From: Nitrospinota bacterium
GTDB taxonomy: Bacteria > Nitrospinota > Nitrospinia > Nitrospinales > VA-1
Assembly (NCBI GenBank): GCA_013349585.1
Contig: DUZG01000009.1
Span: 1-46,352 of the forward strand
Reading direction: 5' to 3'
Length of the DNA stretch: 46,352 nucleotides
The notes under the pieces were generated by a model. It searched no databases. It was not told where the DNA came from and saw nothing but the letters and a program-made list of their open reading frames with translations. Shown one piece after another: positions 7,805 to 15,944 of the stretch; the first letter of the stretch is position 1, and the number at the start of each line of letters is the position of its first letter. A program made the position numbers and the translations under genes.

Positions 7805-8725
7805 TTATATTTTTGCTAATTTTAATAAGGATTCAAAATGTGCAGGTGGCTTAACTCTAAATTCCATTAACCGGTCAAAGCACTGAAACTCGAGACTCCA
7901 CGCATGCAAACCGTATTGATAGTTTTCTTTGCTTCCTTGCCCATAAACCAGGTCATTATAAATGGGCAGTCCATAGCTTGAAAGATGAACCCGAATCTGG
8001 TTTGTTCTTCCTGAAAGAGGAGAAACTTTTAAAAGCGATTGTCCATTTTTGGATGCAAGCCATTGAACTTCGGTTTTTGCTGATTTCGCATTTTTTATTT
8101 GATCACCGACACCTCTATGTGATCCCTTTAAAACCCCAATGGGTGCATCAATACAAAATTTTTCCGTCTTAGGTTCACCTTCTACTAAAGCAAGGTATTC
8201 CTTTTTTATTCGGTGGCTCTTGAATTCGTTCATCAGGGCGCCTGCTGCTTCGCGTGTTCGGGCGAATACGATCACACCTGTGGTCGTCGCATCCAGTCTT
8301 TGTACTGGCCTGGGAATTTCTTCTGGATACCACTGCTTCAAAATTTCCGTCATGCTGTTTTGAAAATAACGCCCGCTGGGATGAACCGGGATAGGAGCCG
8401 GTTTATTGAATACCCGTATATGTGAATCCTGATAAATAACTTTCAACTTGCGATTTGCAGGCGGTTCCTGCCGCACACCGGCACGTGTAATAATTCGATC
8501 CCCTTCTTTCAGAATATAACCTATCTGCGCGGTCACGCCATTTACCGAAATATCCCCATTTTCTATTTGAGAGATCCATTCTTGTCCGGATTGGTATGTA
8601 AAACGTGAAGAAAAATATTCTTCAATGGACAATCCGCAATATTGCGGCGAAGGAGAAGATTTATATATTTGCTGGCTTGCTGCGGGTTGATACAACGAGT
8701 CCAGCTTCACGCTGGCTAGTTCCAT
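7805..8725 (-). CDS. RluA-family pseudouridine synthase
   Basis: This enzyme isomerises uridine to pseudouridine in rRNA or tRNA. It has 306 residues. An N-terminal S4-like RNA-binding part contains GDISVNG (~57-63), ILKEGDRIITR (~71-81) and KVIYQDSHIRVFNKPAPIPVHPSGRY (positions ~95-120). The catalytic motif RLDATTTGVIVFAR follows with the active-site Asp at 145, and then PLSGRTNQIRVHL (~233-245). The usual HRLDxxTSG reads QRLDATTTG here, so the preceding His is Gln while the catalytic residues remain. The start overlaps the end of algH by 10 bases, so the genes are cotranscribed. The target position cannot be assigned; RluA, RluC and RluD-like enzymes share these motifs. Confidence 0.88.
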   Translation of the reverse strand: MELASVKLDSLYQPAASQQIYKSSPSPQYCGLSIEEYFSSRFTYQSGQEWISQIENGDISVNGVTAQIGYILKEGDRIITRAGVRQEPPANRKLKVIYQDSHIRVFNKPAPIPVHPSGRYFQNSMTEILKQWYPEEIPRPVQRLDATTTGVIVFARTREAAGALMNEFKSHRIKKEYLALVEGEPKTEKFCIDAPIGVLKGSHRGVGDQIKNAKSAKTEVQWLASKNGQSLLKVSPLSGRTNQIRVHLSSYGLPIYNDLVYGQGSKENYQYGLHAWSLEFQCFDRLMEFRVKPPAHFESLLKLAKI

Positions 8726-9291
8726 TGGGGATTTACAGGGGCTTGCACGAGATATTCGTATTCTTTACCGAGCGAGCGCACCACATTTGCCCAAACTCCG
8801 TCTTCATTATCCTGAAAAACAAATTCACCGCAGGCTGCAGATGTTAACCAACTAAGCCGGGTCATTTCCTCTGCCAATTGTCCGGCACCCCAACCTGAGT
8901 ACCCTAGATAAAAGCGGATATTCTTTTCCGGATTTTTAACGCGAGTCATTAAATTATCCAGTAACTCCCAACTCATTCCCAGGTAGACGCCATCGCAAAT
9001 GGATTCCAGTTCAGGTAAAGGTTCTTCGGAATGACACAAGTAAAATACTTGTGAAGGGGAGACTGGACCGCCCAAATATATTTTTCCGGAAGGGAACTTG
9101 GACATCCCCATTTCCGCAAATACTTCTTTGGAATCTATGGGGTCAGATCGATTGATCACCAGTCCAAAAGAACCTTCGTCATCATGGTTGCATAACAGAA
9201 CAACCGTGCGCGAAAAGTTGGGGTCGGGCAATACCGGATTGGCAATCAGGAAATATCCCTTGCCATATTCTTCATTGTATGGTTCTGGCAT
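8716..9291 (-). CDS. algH: YqgE/AlgH family protein (UPF0301)
   Basis: This 191-residue cytoplasmic protein is of normal length for the family. It shows GYFLIANPVLPDPNFSRTVVLL (positions ~12-33), GSFGLVINR (~41-49), IYLGGPVS (~71-78), FYLGYSGWGAGQLAEEM (~127-143) and a C-terminal WLTSAA. AlgH was named from Pseudomonas alginate regulation, but its molecular function is not settled. The gene lies 7 bases downstream of the leucine-rich-repeat gene and overlaps the RluA-type gene. Confidence 0.9.
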   Translation of the reverse strand: MPEPYNEEYGKGYFLIANPVLPDPNFSRTVVLLCNHDDEGSFGLVINRSDPIDSKEVFAEMGMSKFPSGKIYLGGPVSPSQVFYLCHSEEPLPELESICDGVYLGMSWELLDNLMTRVKNPEKNIRFYLGYSGWGAGQLAEEMTRLSWLTSAACGEFVFQDNEDGVWANVVRSLGKEYEYLVQAPVNPQWN

Positions 9292-9298
9292 GAGGCGA

Positions 9299-9919
9299 TT
9301 ACAAGTTTAAAGATTGAAGTTTTTTGAAATTGGGTTCTACCTTAGCTTCCTCTTTTCCTTCGGAGGAAGCGAAGTTGTTGTCCAAAGCGATACTTACCAG
9401 CTCGGGAAACTTTGTTGAGAGGGCTAATGCCATAATTCCTTCATCGCCGATTTCGTTCTGCGCCAGATCCAAATCTTCTAACTTTTCTAATCCGTTATCC
9501 CTTGCCATTATTTTTGCACCCTCATCCTTAATAGCATTCCGGTACAGGTTGAGCGACTTCACCTTTTGTAAAACTTTGGATCGGATAAGATGGCGAATTC
9601 CTTCCGGACCAATATCGTTACCGCCTAATTCTATCCAATTGACCTTGGAAAACAATTCAGCTTCTGCTAGCAGTTGTACGCCTACATCACCTATACGGTT
9701 TCCCCCCAAATTCAGTCGGCGCACTTTTGCTACACGCTCATCGCGAGTAATAATGGTCATTCCATTCTGGCCGACACAATAGCCTTTCAGGCTAAGTTCT
9801 TTTCCGTCCTGACTCAGGGTTTCCCCAACGACTTTTTTCATGGCCTCTTGCAGTCTATCTCCTGTCAAGGTGCAAGGTTCTGCTGGTTTGTAAATTTCAA
9901 AATGTGAAATGGAAGGCAT
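9299..9919 (-). CDS. Leucine-rich-repeat protein, ribonuclease-inhibitor-like
   Basis: This is a 206-residue protein. A short N-terminal cap precedes about four to five repeats of ~28 residues of the form VxxLNLxxNxIGDxGxxxLA: RRLNLGGNRIGDVGVQLLA, NWIELGGNDIGPEGIRHLI, KSLNLYRNAIKDEGAKIMA and EDLDLAQNEIGDEGIMALA. This is the RI-type LRR better known from eukaryotes but present in some bacteria. No signal peptide is visible, so it is probably cytoplasmic and binds a protein partner. It is first in the minus-strand unit LRR-algH-RluA-dusB. The specific role is unknown. Confidence 0.8.
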   Translation of the reverse strand: MPSISHFEIYKPAEPCTLTGDRLQEAMKKVVGETLSQDGKELSLKGYCVGQNGMTIITRDERVAKVRRLNLGGNRIGDVGVQLLAEAELFSKVNWIELGGNDIGPEGIRHLIRSKVLQKVKSLNLYRNAIKDEGAKIMARDNGLEKLEDLDLAQNEIGDEGIMALALSTKFPELVSIALDNNFASSEGKEEAKVEPNFKKLQSLNL

Positions 9920-9943
9920 TTAGACCCCTTATATTTTTGGAAT

Positions 9944-9986
9944 AGCGTTAGCCTTTAATAAATATGAAATTAACAGGCCTAACGCT
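9944..9986. repeat. Inverted repeat upstream of the LRR gene
   Basis: AGCGTTAGCC (9944-9953) is the near-perfect reverse complement of GGCCTAACGCT (9976-9986), with 22 AT-rich bases between. It lies 25 bases before the LRR gene start and ~100 bases before the hisI promoter candidate. It could be an operator or a structured leader. Confidence 0.5.
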
Positions 9987-10047
9987 TAAAATGATTAACA
10001 AAGCTAACAAAAAGAACTAATTCGATTATAAACAGGCTATTATAAGG

Positions 10048-10076
10048 TTGACAGAAAATCAATTATATTTTAAATT
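10048..10076 (+). promoter_or_regulatory. Candidate sigma-70 promoter for hisI-hisG
   Basis: A perfect TTGACA (10048-10053) is followed after 17 bases by TAAATT (10071-10076), a 4-of-6 match to the -10 consensus. It lies 110 bases before the hisI ATG in the otherwise gene-free stretch 9920-10186. Confidence 0.4.
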
Positions 10077-10186
10077 TCCAAGCTTCACTCAAAGCTTTGG
10101 GACGTCCACCAATCCGTTTGACTGGCAACCGCGATAAGTGGCAATATTCTATTAATTTGTGAGTAAATTTAGCAGAGGGCAATGGT

Positions 10187-10558
10187 ATGAAACTTGATTT
10201 TGATAAAATGGGCGGTCTGGTTCCGGCGATTATTCAAGACGCAGAAACCGGGAAAGTCTTAATGCTCGCCTATATGAACACCATTGCCTGGGAAAAGACC
10301 CTGGAAACGGGAAAAGCATGGTTCTACAGCCGCTCACGAGACAAGCAATGGATGAAGGGGGAAGAAAGCGGCAACGTCCAAATTGTGAAGGAAGTGTTTG
10401 TCGATTGCGATGACGATACCGTGCTTTTAAAAGTAGAACAGGTAGGTAAAGCCGCCTGTCATAAGGGTTATACCAGTTGCTTTTTTAGAAAAGTTGACGG
10501 GGATGTAAAAATAGTAGAAGAAAAAGTATTCGACCCGGAAAAAGTTTATAAAAAATAA
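10187..10558 (+). CDS. hisI: Phosphoribosyl-AMP cyclohydrolase
   Basis: This is the third step of histidine synthesis: the zinc enzyme opens the adenine ring of phosphoribosyl-AMP. At 123 residues it is a stand-alone HisI without the HisE domain. It shows VLMLAYMN (~25-32), [18 protein letters not shown] (~47-64), [28 protein letters not shown] (positions ~73-100), with the metal-binding DCDDD and the CHxG/SCF cysteines. The start ATG has GAGGG 7 bases upstream. It precedes hisG by 35 bases, so the two are probably cotranscribed. The rest of the his pathway is outside the window. Confidence 0.95.
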   Translation: MKLDFDKMGGLVPAIIQDAETGKVLMLAYMNTIAWEKTLETGKAWFYSRSRDKQWMKGEESGNVQIVKEVFVDCDDDTVLLKVEQVGKAACHKGYTSCFFRKVDGDVKIVEEKVFDPEKVYKK

Positions 10559-10593
10559 ATTGCACCTATAACCATTGAGAAAGAGATCAATCC

Positions 10594-11472
10594 ATGAGCG
10601 GTAAAGTATTAAAACTAGGTATTCCCAAAGGCAGTCTCGAAGAAGCAACGGTAAAACTTTTTGCCCGGGCGGGTTACAACATAAGAATTAAAAATCGTTC
10701 TTATTTCCCCAGTATCGATGACGATGAAATTGAGTGCATGTTAATTCGCGCCCAGGAAATTGCGCGCTATGTAGCGGATGGTGTTCTAGACGCGGGCCTG
10801 ACCGGTAAAGACTGGATTATGGAAAACCGCGCTGATGTGGAAGAAATAGCACCCCTGGTTTATTCCAAAGTCTCAGCCCGACCGGTTCGCTGGGTTCTGG
10901 CTGTTCCTAACGATTCCTCCATCCAAACGGTTCAAGACCTGCAAGGAAAACGGATTGCTACAGAAGTCATCAACCTGACAACAGATTGGTTGAAAGGCCA
11001 TGGGGTAACTGCCAACGTTGAGTTTTCCTGGGGTGCAACAGAAGTCAAAGCTCCCAAGCTGGTCGATGCGATTGTTGAAGTAACAGAGACCGGGTCGTCT
11101 CTCAAAGCAAACAATCTGAGGATTGTCGATACCTTAATGGAATCCACAACGCGCTTTATTATGAACAAGACGGCAAACCAGGATGCCTGGAAACGCAATA
11201 AAGTCGATCGTCTGGTTATGATGTTGCAAGGTGCTATGGCAGCAAACGGCAAGATAGGGCTTATGCTCAACGCCCCGAAAGATAAACTGGATGAAATTGT
11301 TAAGATTTTTCCGCCTGGTAAAAAACCAACGGTCTCTGAGTTGAGCGATTCAAAATGGGTAGCTATCAATGTAATTCTCGAAGAAAAACTGGTGCGGGAT
11401 TTCGTTCCTGATCTTAAAAAAGTCGGCGCGCAAGATATCGTCGAATATCCATTAAACAAAATCATCCACTAG
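10594..11472 (+). CDS. hisG: ATP phosphoribosyltransferase, long form
   Basis: This enzyme catalyses the first committed step of histidine synthesis, joining ATP and PRPP. At 292 residues it has the C-terminal ACT-like regulatory domain of the long, histidine-inhibited form and needs no HisZ. It shows [12 protein letters not shown] (~7-18), [13 protein letters not shown] (~65-77), a PRPP loop-like [16 protein letters not shown] (~160-175) and a C-terminal [22 protein letters not shown] (positions ~248-269). PRPP would come from the Prs enzyme encoded at 16645-17610. The stop is followed at once by a dispersed motif copy and then a terminator hairpin. Confidence 0.95.
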   Translation: MSGKVLKLGIPKGSLEEATVKLFARAGYNIRIKNRSYFPSIDDDEIECMLIRAQEIARYVADGVLDAGLTGKDWIMENRADVEEIAPLVYSKVSARPVRWVLAVPNDSSIQTVQDLQGKRIATEVINLTTDWLKGHGVTANVEFSWGATEVKAPKLVDAIVEVTETGSSLKANNLRIVDTLMESTTRFIMNKTANQDAWKRNKVDRLVMMLQGAMAANGKIGLMLNAPKDKLDEIVKIFPPGKKPTVSELSDSKWVAINVILEEKLVRDFVPDLKKVGAQDIVEYPLNKIIH

Positions 11473-11490
11473 GCGTGGGGCCAATAGGTC
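11473..11490 (+). repeat. Dispersed 3'-end motif, copy b
   Basis: GCGTGGGGCCAATAGGTC begins directly after the hisG stop codon. It has 17 of 18 matches to the copy at 5241-5258. The dxr 3' end has a related CACTAG-CGTGCGCAATAGGTCG arrangement. Confidence 0.45.
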
Positions 11491-11539
11491 GATACCCGAA
11501 TAGAAAATGTAGAGTTCAATGTCCTTTACTATAGGGTAT

Positions 11540-11578
11540 TGCCTCTCACGTAGTGAGCGGCGAGGCATTTTCATTTTT
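11540..11578 (+). terminator. Rho-independent terminator after hisG
   Basis: TGCCTC (11540-11545) pairs with GAGGCA (11562-11567), and inside these TCAC pairs with GTGA around GTA, with a small bulge. T-rich sequence TTTTCATTTTT follows at 11568-11578. This ends the hisI-hisG unit. Confidence 0.7.
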
Positions 11579-11646
11579 GGGCAAACAAATACCATTTTGC
11601 TTCTTGATTTATTTTTTCAAAAGGGTCTTTTCGCCCTGCATTTGCT

Positions 11647-12417
11647 ATGCAAGAAAACACTGAATCAGAAAAATCAGACACTCCGGAAAAAGAGGAAAAC
11701 TCTTCTGATGTCGAAGAAACCTCTGAAATCCCTGAATCATCTGAAGATGAATCTCCGTTTGAAGAACACGAGGAAGAAGTCCTTTCTCCTGAAACGAAAA
11801 GTAATAGCGGTTGCGGATTCCTTATCTTCATCCTTTTACTTTTAACGGGCGGCGGCGGCTACCTTTATTACACCCATCAGATTCCACCGCAAATCATGCA
11901 GTGGATTAAACCCCTGATTGGATCGCAGCCAAAACAAAACGATCAAATCGCAAGGCCCCCAGTTGCCAGTCCCCCTGAGAAAAGTCCGGTTACATTAGAA
12001 GAGAAACCCATTTTTGAAGAACCCCTCAGTGTCGAGGAAGAGCCACTCATTAAAATAGTCTCTCCCCATTCAGAAGAATTGGAACATATCAGTGGTTCTC
12101 CAACAGAGTTCTCCTCTGAGCCGATAGACACCCATTTTTCCGCTAAAATTTCTGGCAATACCATATTATTAGTGAAACCCGGTGTTGAAGTCGTAGTGGA
12201 AAAGCCTGAAGGTCAGGAAGGATTTGTGGAGCGAGTATCTGTATTTTCTCCTCCGGCACCAAAACCTGCGGAGCCTGATCAACCGGAAAAGGGTGAAAGG
12301 AATGAAGCCGTGAAGGCTTATCTCGATTTCTTTGAATCGGCTCTGGTTAAAATAGGCAAGTTGATTAAAACAGGATTTGCTAAAGGAAAAGATTTCTTAA
12401 TGCTATTTTTTCGTTGA
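11647..12417 (+). CDS. Acidic single-pass membrane protein of unknown function
   Basis: I do not recognise this 256-residue protein. The first ~55 residues are very acidic and serine-rich (many E, S, D), like a disordered cytoplasmic tail. One membrane segment follows (GCGFLIFILLLLTGGGGYLYY, at ~57-77) and then a proline/glutamate-rich periplasmic stretch with clustered PPVASPPEK and EEP motifs. The C-terminal ~60 residues are helical and basic (EAVKAYLDFFESALVKIGKLIKTGFAKGKDF). No strong ribosome site precedes ATG 11647, so the start is uncertain. It stands alone after the hisG terminator and is convergent with mqnA. A bitopic anchor or scaffold is possible but unsupported. Confidence 0.6.
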   Translation: MQENTESEKSDTPEKEENSSDVEETSEIPESSEDESPFEEHEEEVLSPETKSNSGCGFLIFILLLLTGGGGYLYYTHQIPPQIMQWIKPLIGSQPKQNDQIARPPVASPPEKSPVTLEEKPIFEEPLSVEEEPLIKIVSPHSEELEHISGSPTEFSSEPIDTHFSAKISGNTILLVKPGVEVVVEKPEGQEGFVERVSVFSPPAPKPAEPDQPEKGERNEAVKAYLDFFESALVKIGKLIKTGFAKGKDFLMLFFR

Positions 12418-12425
12418 GGGTAAAA

Positions 12426-13235
12426 TCAAATAGTTTCTTCATCGAAAGCAAATTCGAAAGGAGTTTTTTTCTCAATCAGTCCGGCCTTTTTGCAAAGAGA
12501 CTGGAAATGGCTCAATCCGTCTAACTCTTCACCTCCTAAATTGTAGCGAATTTTATTTTGCAGATAATCGAGTAACAAGGGTTCAGGAAAATTCATAAGG
12601 CGCGACTGACTACGCACCGTGCTGGCAATTTTCATCAATCCTTCTTGCTTTGCAACGCGAAAAATTTCTACAATTCGTTCGTCAATTTCGACTCCTTCTT
12701 TGACTGCAATCACCGCGTGCACAAAAGTCTTTCCTGTTCTCTGATACCACTCTTCGCTAAGATCGTATATTGTTGTGCCTTCTTTTTTAAATCCCAGAGC
12801 GGGATCGCCGATAATGAGGGCCGCATCATGTTCTTCCAGCATTTTTTCGGGGTTGGGATCACAGTCAACCCATTTCAAATCAGACCGCATTTCATTTTTA
12901 AACAGCAATTTCAATAACGCCACCGAAGTGCGGGACCGGTTATCAATAGCCAAAGATTCGATAGTCTTCAGCGGATATTTGGATACCAGCAAAACTGTTC
13001 CGACTTGATTCCTCGATGCAATGGATACCCCTGGTAGCAATCGTAAGCTATCTACGTGTTTCAAATATTCGATGGCGGGGATCATGGCCAGATCAAGCTC
13101 ACCCCGATTAAGCTGATCGGCAAGGTGAGCAGGGGTTTCTGTATGGACCTCTATCTTTGTCCAGTCACCCATAGTTTCTAGGGCATCGCGTAACGGCTGT
13201 GCATTGATGAAATCGTGAATGCCAAATTTTAACAA
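12426..13235 (-). CDS. mqnA: Chorismate dehydratase of the futalosine menaquinone pathway (MqnA)
   Basis: MqnA dehydrates chorismate to 3-enolpyruvyl-benzoate, the first step of the futalosine route to menaquinone. The ~269-residue protein has the MqnA/MqnD periplasmic-binding-protein-like fold: LKFGIHDFINAQPL at the N-terminus, ELDLAMIPAIEYLK (~48-61), VLLVSKYPLKTIESLAIDNRSRTSVALL (positions ~83-110), AALIIGDPALGF (~142-153) and FVHAVIAVKEGV. I chose TTG 13235 over the longer open frame (to 13256), because AGGAG lies 7 bases upstream and the shorter product starts in family register. The ribosome site comes directly after the T-run of a strong terminator hairpin, so expression may need read-through. 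Other mqn genes are not in the window. Confidence 0.85.
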   Translation of the reverse strand: MLKFGIHDFINAQPLRDALETMGDWTKIEVHTETPAHLADQLNRGELDLAMIPAIEYLKHVDSLRLLPGVSIASRNQVGTVLLVSKYPLKTIESLAIDNRSRTSVALLKLLFKNEMRSDLKWVDCDPNPEKMLEEHDAALIIGDPALGFKKEGTTIYDLSEEWYQRTGKTFVHAVIAVKEGVEIDERIVEIFRVAKQEGLMKIASTVRSQSRLMNFPEPLLLDYLQNKIRYNLGGEELDGLSHFQSLCKKAGLIEKKTPFEFAFDEETI

Positions 13236-13245
13236 ATTAAATCTC

Positions 13246-13285
13246 CTGAAAAACAAAAAGGGATGGGGGAAACCCCCATCCCTTT
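13246..13285 (-). terminator. Strong rho-independent terminator/attenuator between the pyrophosphatase gene and mqnA
   Basis: A perfect 13-bp stem (13257-13269 with 13273-13285, loop of three bases) has a GGGGG/CCCCC core. On the minus strand it is followed by TTTTTGTTTTT. It ends transcripts of the membrane pyrophosphatase gene. The next bases are the AGGAG ribosome site of mqnA, leaving no room for a promoter after the hairpin. Confidence 0.85.
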
Positions 13286-13304
13286 AAAGTAAAACTAAAA
13301 ACTA

Positions 13305-15380
13305 CTAAACGAAGAAAGGTGCCATCACCAGCGACACAATGGACATCAATTTAATGAGGATGTTCATTGCCGGACCAGCGGTATCTTTCAGAGGATCAAC
13401 CACTGTGTCTCCAACAACTACAGCGTGGTGAGCGTCAGAACCTTTACCACTCAATGCGCCAGCTTCCACATATTTTTTGGCATTATCCCAAGCACCACCG
13501 CCGTTAGACATGAACAACGCCAGCAATACACCGGTAAGGGTTGCTCCCATCAGCATTCCACCCAAGGCTTCTGCACCAAGCATCCAACCAACTATGATAG
13601 GTGTTAAGAAAGCCACTAAACCGGGAGCAATCATTTCTTTCAAAGCTGCCTGGGTACTTATATCGATACAACGTGCACTATCGGGTTTGCTAGTGCCTTC
13701 CATTAGTCCTGAAATTTCGCGGAACTGCCGGCGAATTTCTTCAACCATTTCCATCGCCGCGTTGCCAACCGAAGTCATGGTCAGTGCCGCAACATAAAAT
13801 GGCACCACACCGCCCAAGAACATACCAATAATCACATGGGTTTTGGTGATATCAATGACATCGATATTCGCTGCTTGCGTGAATGCCGCAAACAGGGCTA
13901 ACGCGGTCAAAGCTGCGGAGCCAATGGCGAATCCTTTACCGATAGCGGCTGTGGTGTTGCCCACTTGGTCGAGTCCATCCGTAGTTTTACGGGTTTCTTC
14001 TCCCAGTCCTGCCTTCTCTGAAATTTTGCCTGCGTTATCCGCAATCGGACCATACGCATCCACCGACATGGTAATTCCTACGGTTGCCAGCATACCCACT
14101 GCTGCCAGTGCGACTCCATAAAGACCAGCTGATTCAGCACTCACAGAAATGGTCAAGACCAAAATCAGGATAGGAATAATACAACTTTCCATTGCTACTG
14201 CAAGACCTGTGATCATTACCGTTGCAACACCGTTACTTCTCGATTTTGCAATACGAATAACCGGTTTGCCGGCTGTATAATATTCGGTGATTAATCCGAT
14301 AGCAATTCCTGCAAGACAACCGAAAAGGAGAGCAATAAATACGCCTGAAGGAAGGCCCATGACTTTAATAAGAAAAAATGCCACGAACAACATGGCACCA
14401 GCACTGACAAACGTGCAGTTTCTAAGTGCCGCTGAAGGATCCATGTTTCCAAAGGATGTCATGGCATGAATACCGATTACTGAGGCAAGCAAACCCACCA
14501 TGGCTATCATGATTGGCAAAGCCATATACTCGAAACGTAAGGTTGCCATGCTCGCGCCAATAACAATGGCAGCTATCATGGAACCACAATAAGACTCAAA
14601 AATATCTGCTCCCAGCCCTGCTGTGTCTCCTACGCATTTACCTATGTTATCGGCGATAACGCCTGGGTTGCGTGGATCGTCTTCCTTTATATCCGCTTCT
14701 ACCTTACCAACGAGGTTAGAGCCAACGGCTGCGGTTTTGGCATAAATACCGCCACCTACGCGTGCGAACAATGCAATGGAACTCGCGCCCATGGCAAACC
14801 CACTGATGACTATAAAAGAATCTCCACGTCCGAATAGAAGAAATAATCCTCCGACACCAATAAGGCCGAGGCTTGCAACACAAAGCCCCATAACCGCGCC
14901 ACCATTAAATGCAATAAGAAGTGCATTGGACTGCCCACCGTCAACTGCGGCCTGGGAAGTGCGAACACCGGCTGTTGTTGCTGCATTCATACCAAAAAAA
15001 CCAGCCAGCATAGAACAACCTGTACCGATGGCATATGAAATCGCTGTCCAGAGTCCAATCCATATTCCTTTTTGTGTGGAAATCAGAACAAGCAGGAGTA
15101 AAAAAATTCCTGCGATAAAGTAGCCGAGGATTTTGTATTCCCTTGAAAGAAAGACCATGGCGCCTTCATGGATAGAGTCGCCGATTTCTGTCATTTTTTC
15201 ATTTCCAGCTGGTGCGTCATCGACACCTTCAAAAAGTTTCCAAGCAATTATGAGTCCGAAGAGACCAAAAATGACAGCGAAATACACATAGTTTTGCGAT
15301 ACGTCAAAAGCGGCCATCACCAGGTATGCCACCATGGCAAAACCCATGAAGCCAATTTCTCCTTTGCGTTCCGATAACAT
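13305..15380 (-). CDS. hppA: Membrane-bound ion-translocating pyrophosphatase (divergent substrate site)
   Basis: This integral membrane enzyme couples pyrophosphate hydrolysis to proton or sodium pumping. It has 691 residues with about 16 membrane helices. Family marks present include GGGIYAKT (~205), [23 protein letters not shown] (~447), [10 protein letters not shown] (~475), WDNAKKYVE (~639) and [14 protein letters not shown] (~663). Ala in GNTTAA, rather than the Lys of GNTTKA, is the mark of potassium-dependent enzymes. The usual DVGADLVGK reads AVGSNLVGK (~215-223), and the usual ADNVGDNVGD reads [10 protein letters not shown]. Three normally conserved Asp residues of the magnesium-pyrophosphate site are therefore Ala, Asn and Lys. 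I checked this against the bases at 14640-14740. The start has GGAGG about 9 bases upstream, and pth ends 4 bases before. Whether it pumps, and what, is open. Confidence 0.85.
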   Translation of the reverse strand: MLSERKGEIGFMGFAMVAYLVMAAFDVSQNYVYFAVIFGLFGLIIAWKLFEGVDDAPAGNEKMTEIGDSIHEGAMVFLSREYKILGYFIAGIFLLLLVLISTQKGIWIGLWTAISYAIGTGCSMLAGFFGMNAATTAGVRTSQAAVDGGQSNALLIAFNGGAVMGLCVASLGLIGVGGLFLLFGRGDSFIVISGFAMGASSIALFARVGGGIYAKTAAVGSNLVGKVEADIKEDDPRNPGVIADNIGKCVGDTAGLGADIFESYCGSMIAAIVIGASMATLRFEYMALPIMIAMVGLLASVIGIHAMTSFGNMDPSAALRNCTFVSAGAMLFVAFFLIKVMGLPSGVFIALLFGCLAGIAIGLITEYYTAGKPVIRIAKSRSNGVATVMITGLAVAMESCIIPILILVLTISVSAESAGLYGVALAAVGMLATVGITMSVDAYGPIADNAGKISEKAGLGEETRKTTDGLDQVGNTTAAIGKGFAIGSAALTALALFAAFTQAANIDVIDITKTHVIIGMFLGGVVPFYVAALTMTSVGNAAMEMVEEIRRQFREISGLMEGTSKPDSARCIDISTQAALKEMIAPGLVAFLTPIIVGWMLGAEALGGMLMGATLTGVLLALFMSNGGGAWDNAKKYVEAGALSGKGSDAHHAVVVGDTVVDPLKDTAGPAMNILIKLMSIVSLVMAPFFV

Positions 15381-15384
15381 TATT

Positions 15385-15942
15385 TTAATCCTCCGTAGGG
15401 TTGTTCTGTTTATTCAGTTCCGTGAGCGCCGCTTCTATCGTTTGCACCGCTTTATTCATGACATCATTTAACAGCCCTGACTCTTCTTCAGTAAATGGGG
15501 ACAAGACATAATCTACAATGTCCTCTCTATCTTCAGGGCGGCCGACCCCAATGCGCACCCGATAAAACTCCCTAGTTCGCAAAATTTCTATAGTCGATCT
15601 AACTCCCAATTGACCGCCATCACCCCCCTTAAGCTTGGTCTTTATTTTTCCAAGTGGAAGGTCAATGTCATCATGTGTTACCAGAATCTGTTCGGGGGAC
15701 AGATTAAAAGCGGAAAGAAGCGCTTTGACAGCTTTTCCACTCTCGTTCATGTAGGTCATCGGTTTTGCGAGAATAACCGGAAGTCCTTCAATTTCCCCTT
15801 TTCCATATAGGGAACGATATTTATGTTGAGTCAGCTTGATTTTATATCTATCAGCCAGGTTATCTAAAGCAAGAAATCCCGCATTATGGCGTGTCAGATC
15901 ATAACGCGGCCCGGGATTGCCCAAACCTAAAATCAAAAACAC
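15385..15942 (-). CDS. pth: Peptidyl-tRNA hydrolase
   Basis: Pth frees tRNA from peptidyl-tRNA that has dropped off the ribosome. At 185 residues it is normal in length. It shows [19 protein letters not shown] (~5-23, with the catalytic His in TRHN), [15 protein letters not shown] (~59-73), [16 protein letters not shown] (~89-104) and [11 protein letters not shown] (~130-140). The loop that reads GGHNGLRS in most Pth reads GGQLGVRS here (~112-119), so the His-Asn pair (H113/N114 in E. coli) is replaced by Gln-Leu. The catalytic His and Asp remain. It sits 2 bases downstream of rplY and just ahead of the pyrophosphatase gene. Confidence 0.93.
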   Translation of the reverse strand: MFLILGLGNPGPRYDLTRHNAGFLALDNLADRYKIKLTQHKYRSLYGKGEIEGLPVILAKPMTYMNESGKAVKALLSAFNLSPEQILVTHDDIDLPLGKIKTKLKGGDGGQLGVRSTIEILRTREFYRVRIGVGRPEDREDIVDYVLSPFTEEESGLLNDVMNKAVQTIEAALTELNKQNNPTED

Positions 15943-15944
15943 AA

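Noticed and set aside
11519-11845. Open frame overlapping the hisG terminator and the acidic membrane protein gene
   Set aside because: It runs through the terminator hairpin and is out of frame with the acidic protein, whose composition and membrane helix look like real coding sequence.
13235-13256. Longer mqnA start at 13256
   Set aside because: It would put the AGGAG ribosome site inside the coding sequence and start within the terminator's T-run; TTG 13235 fits spacing and family length.
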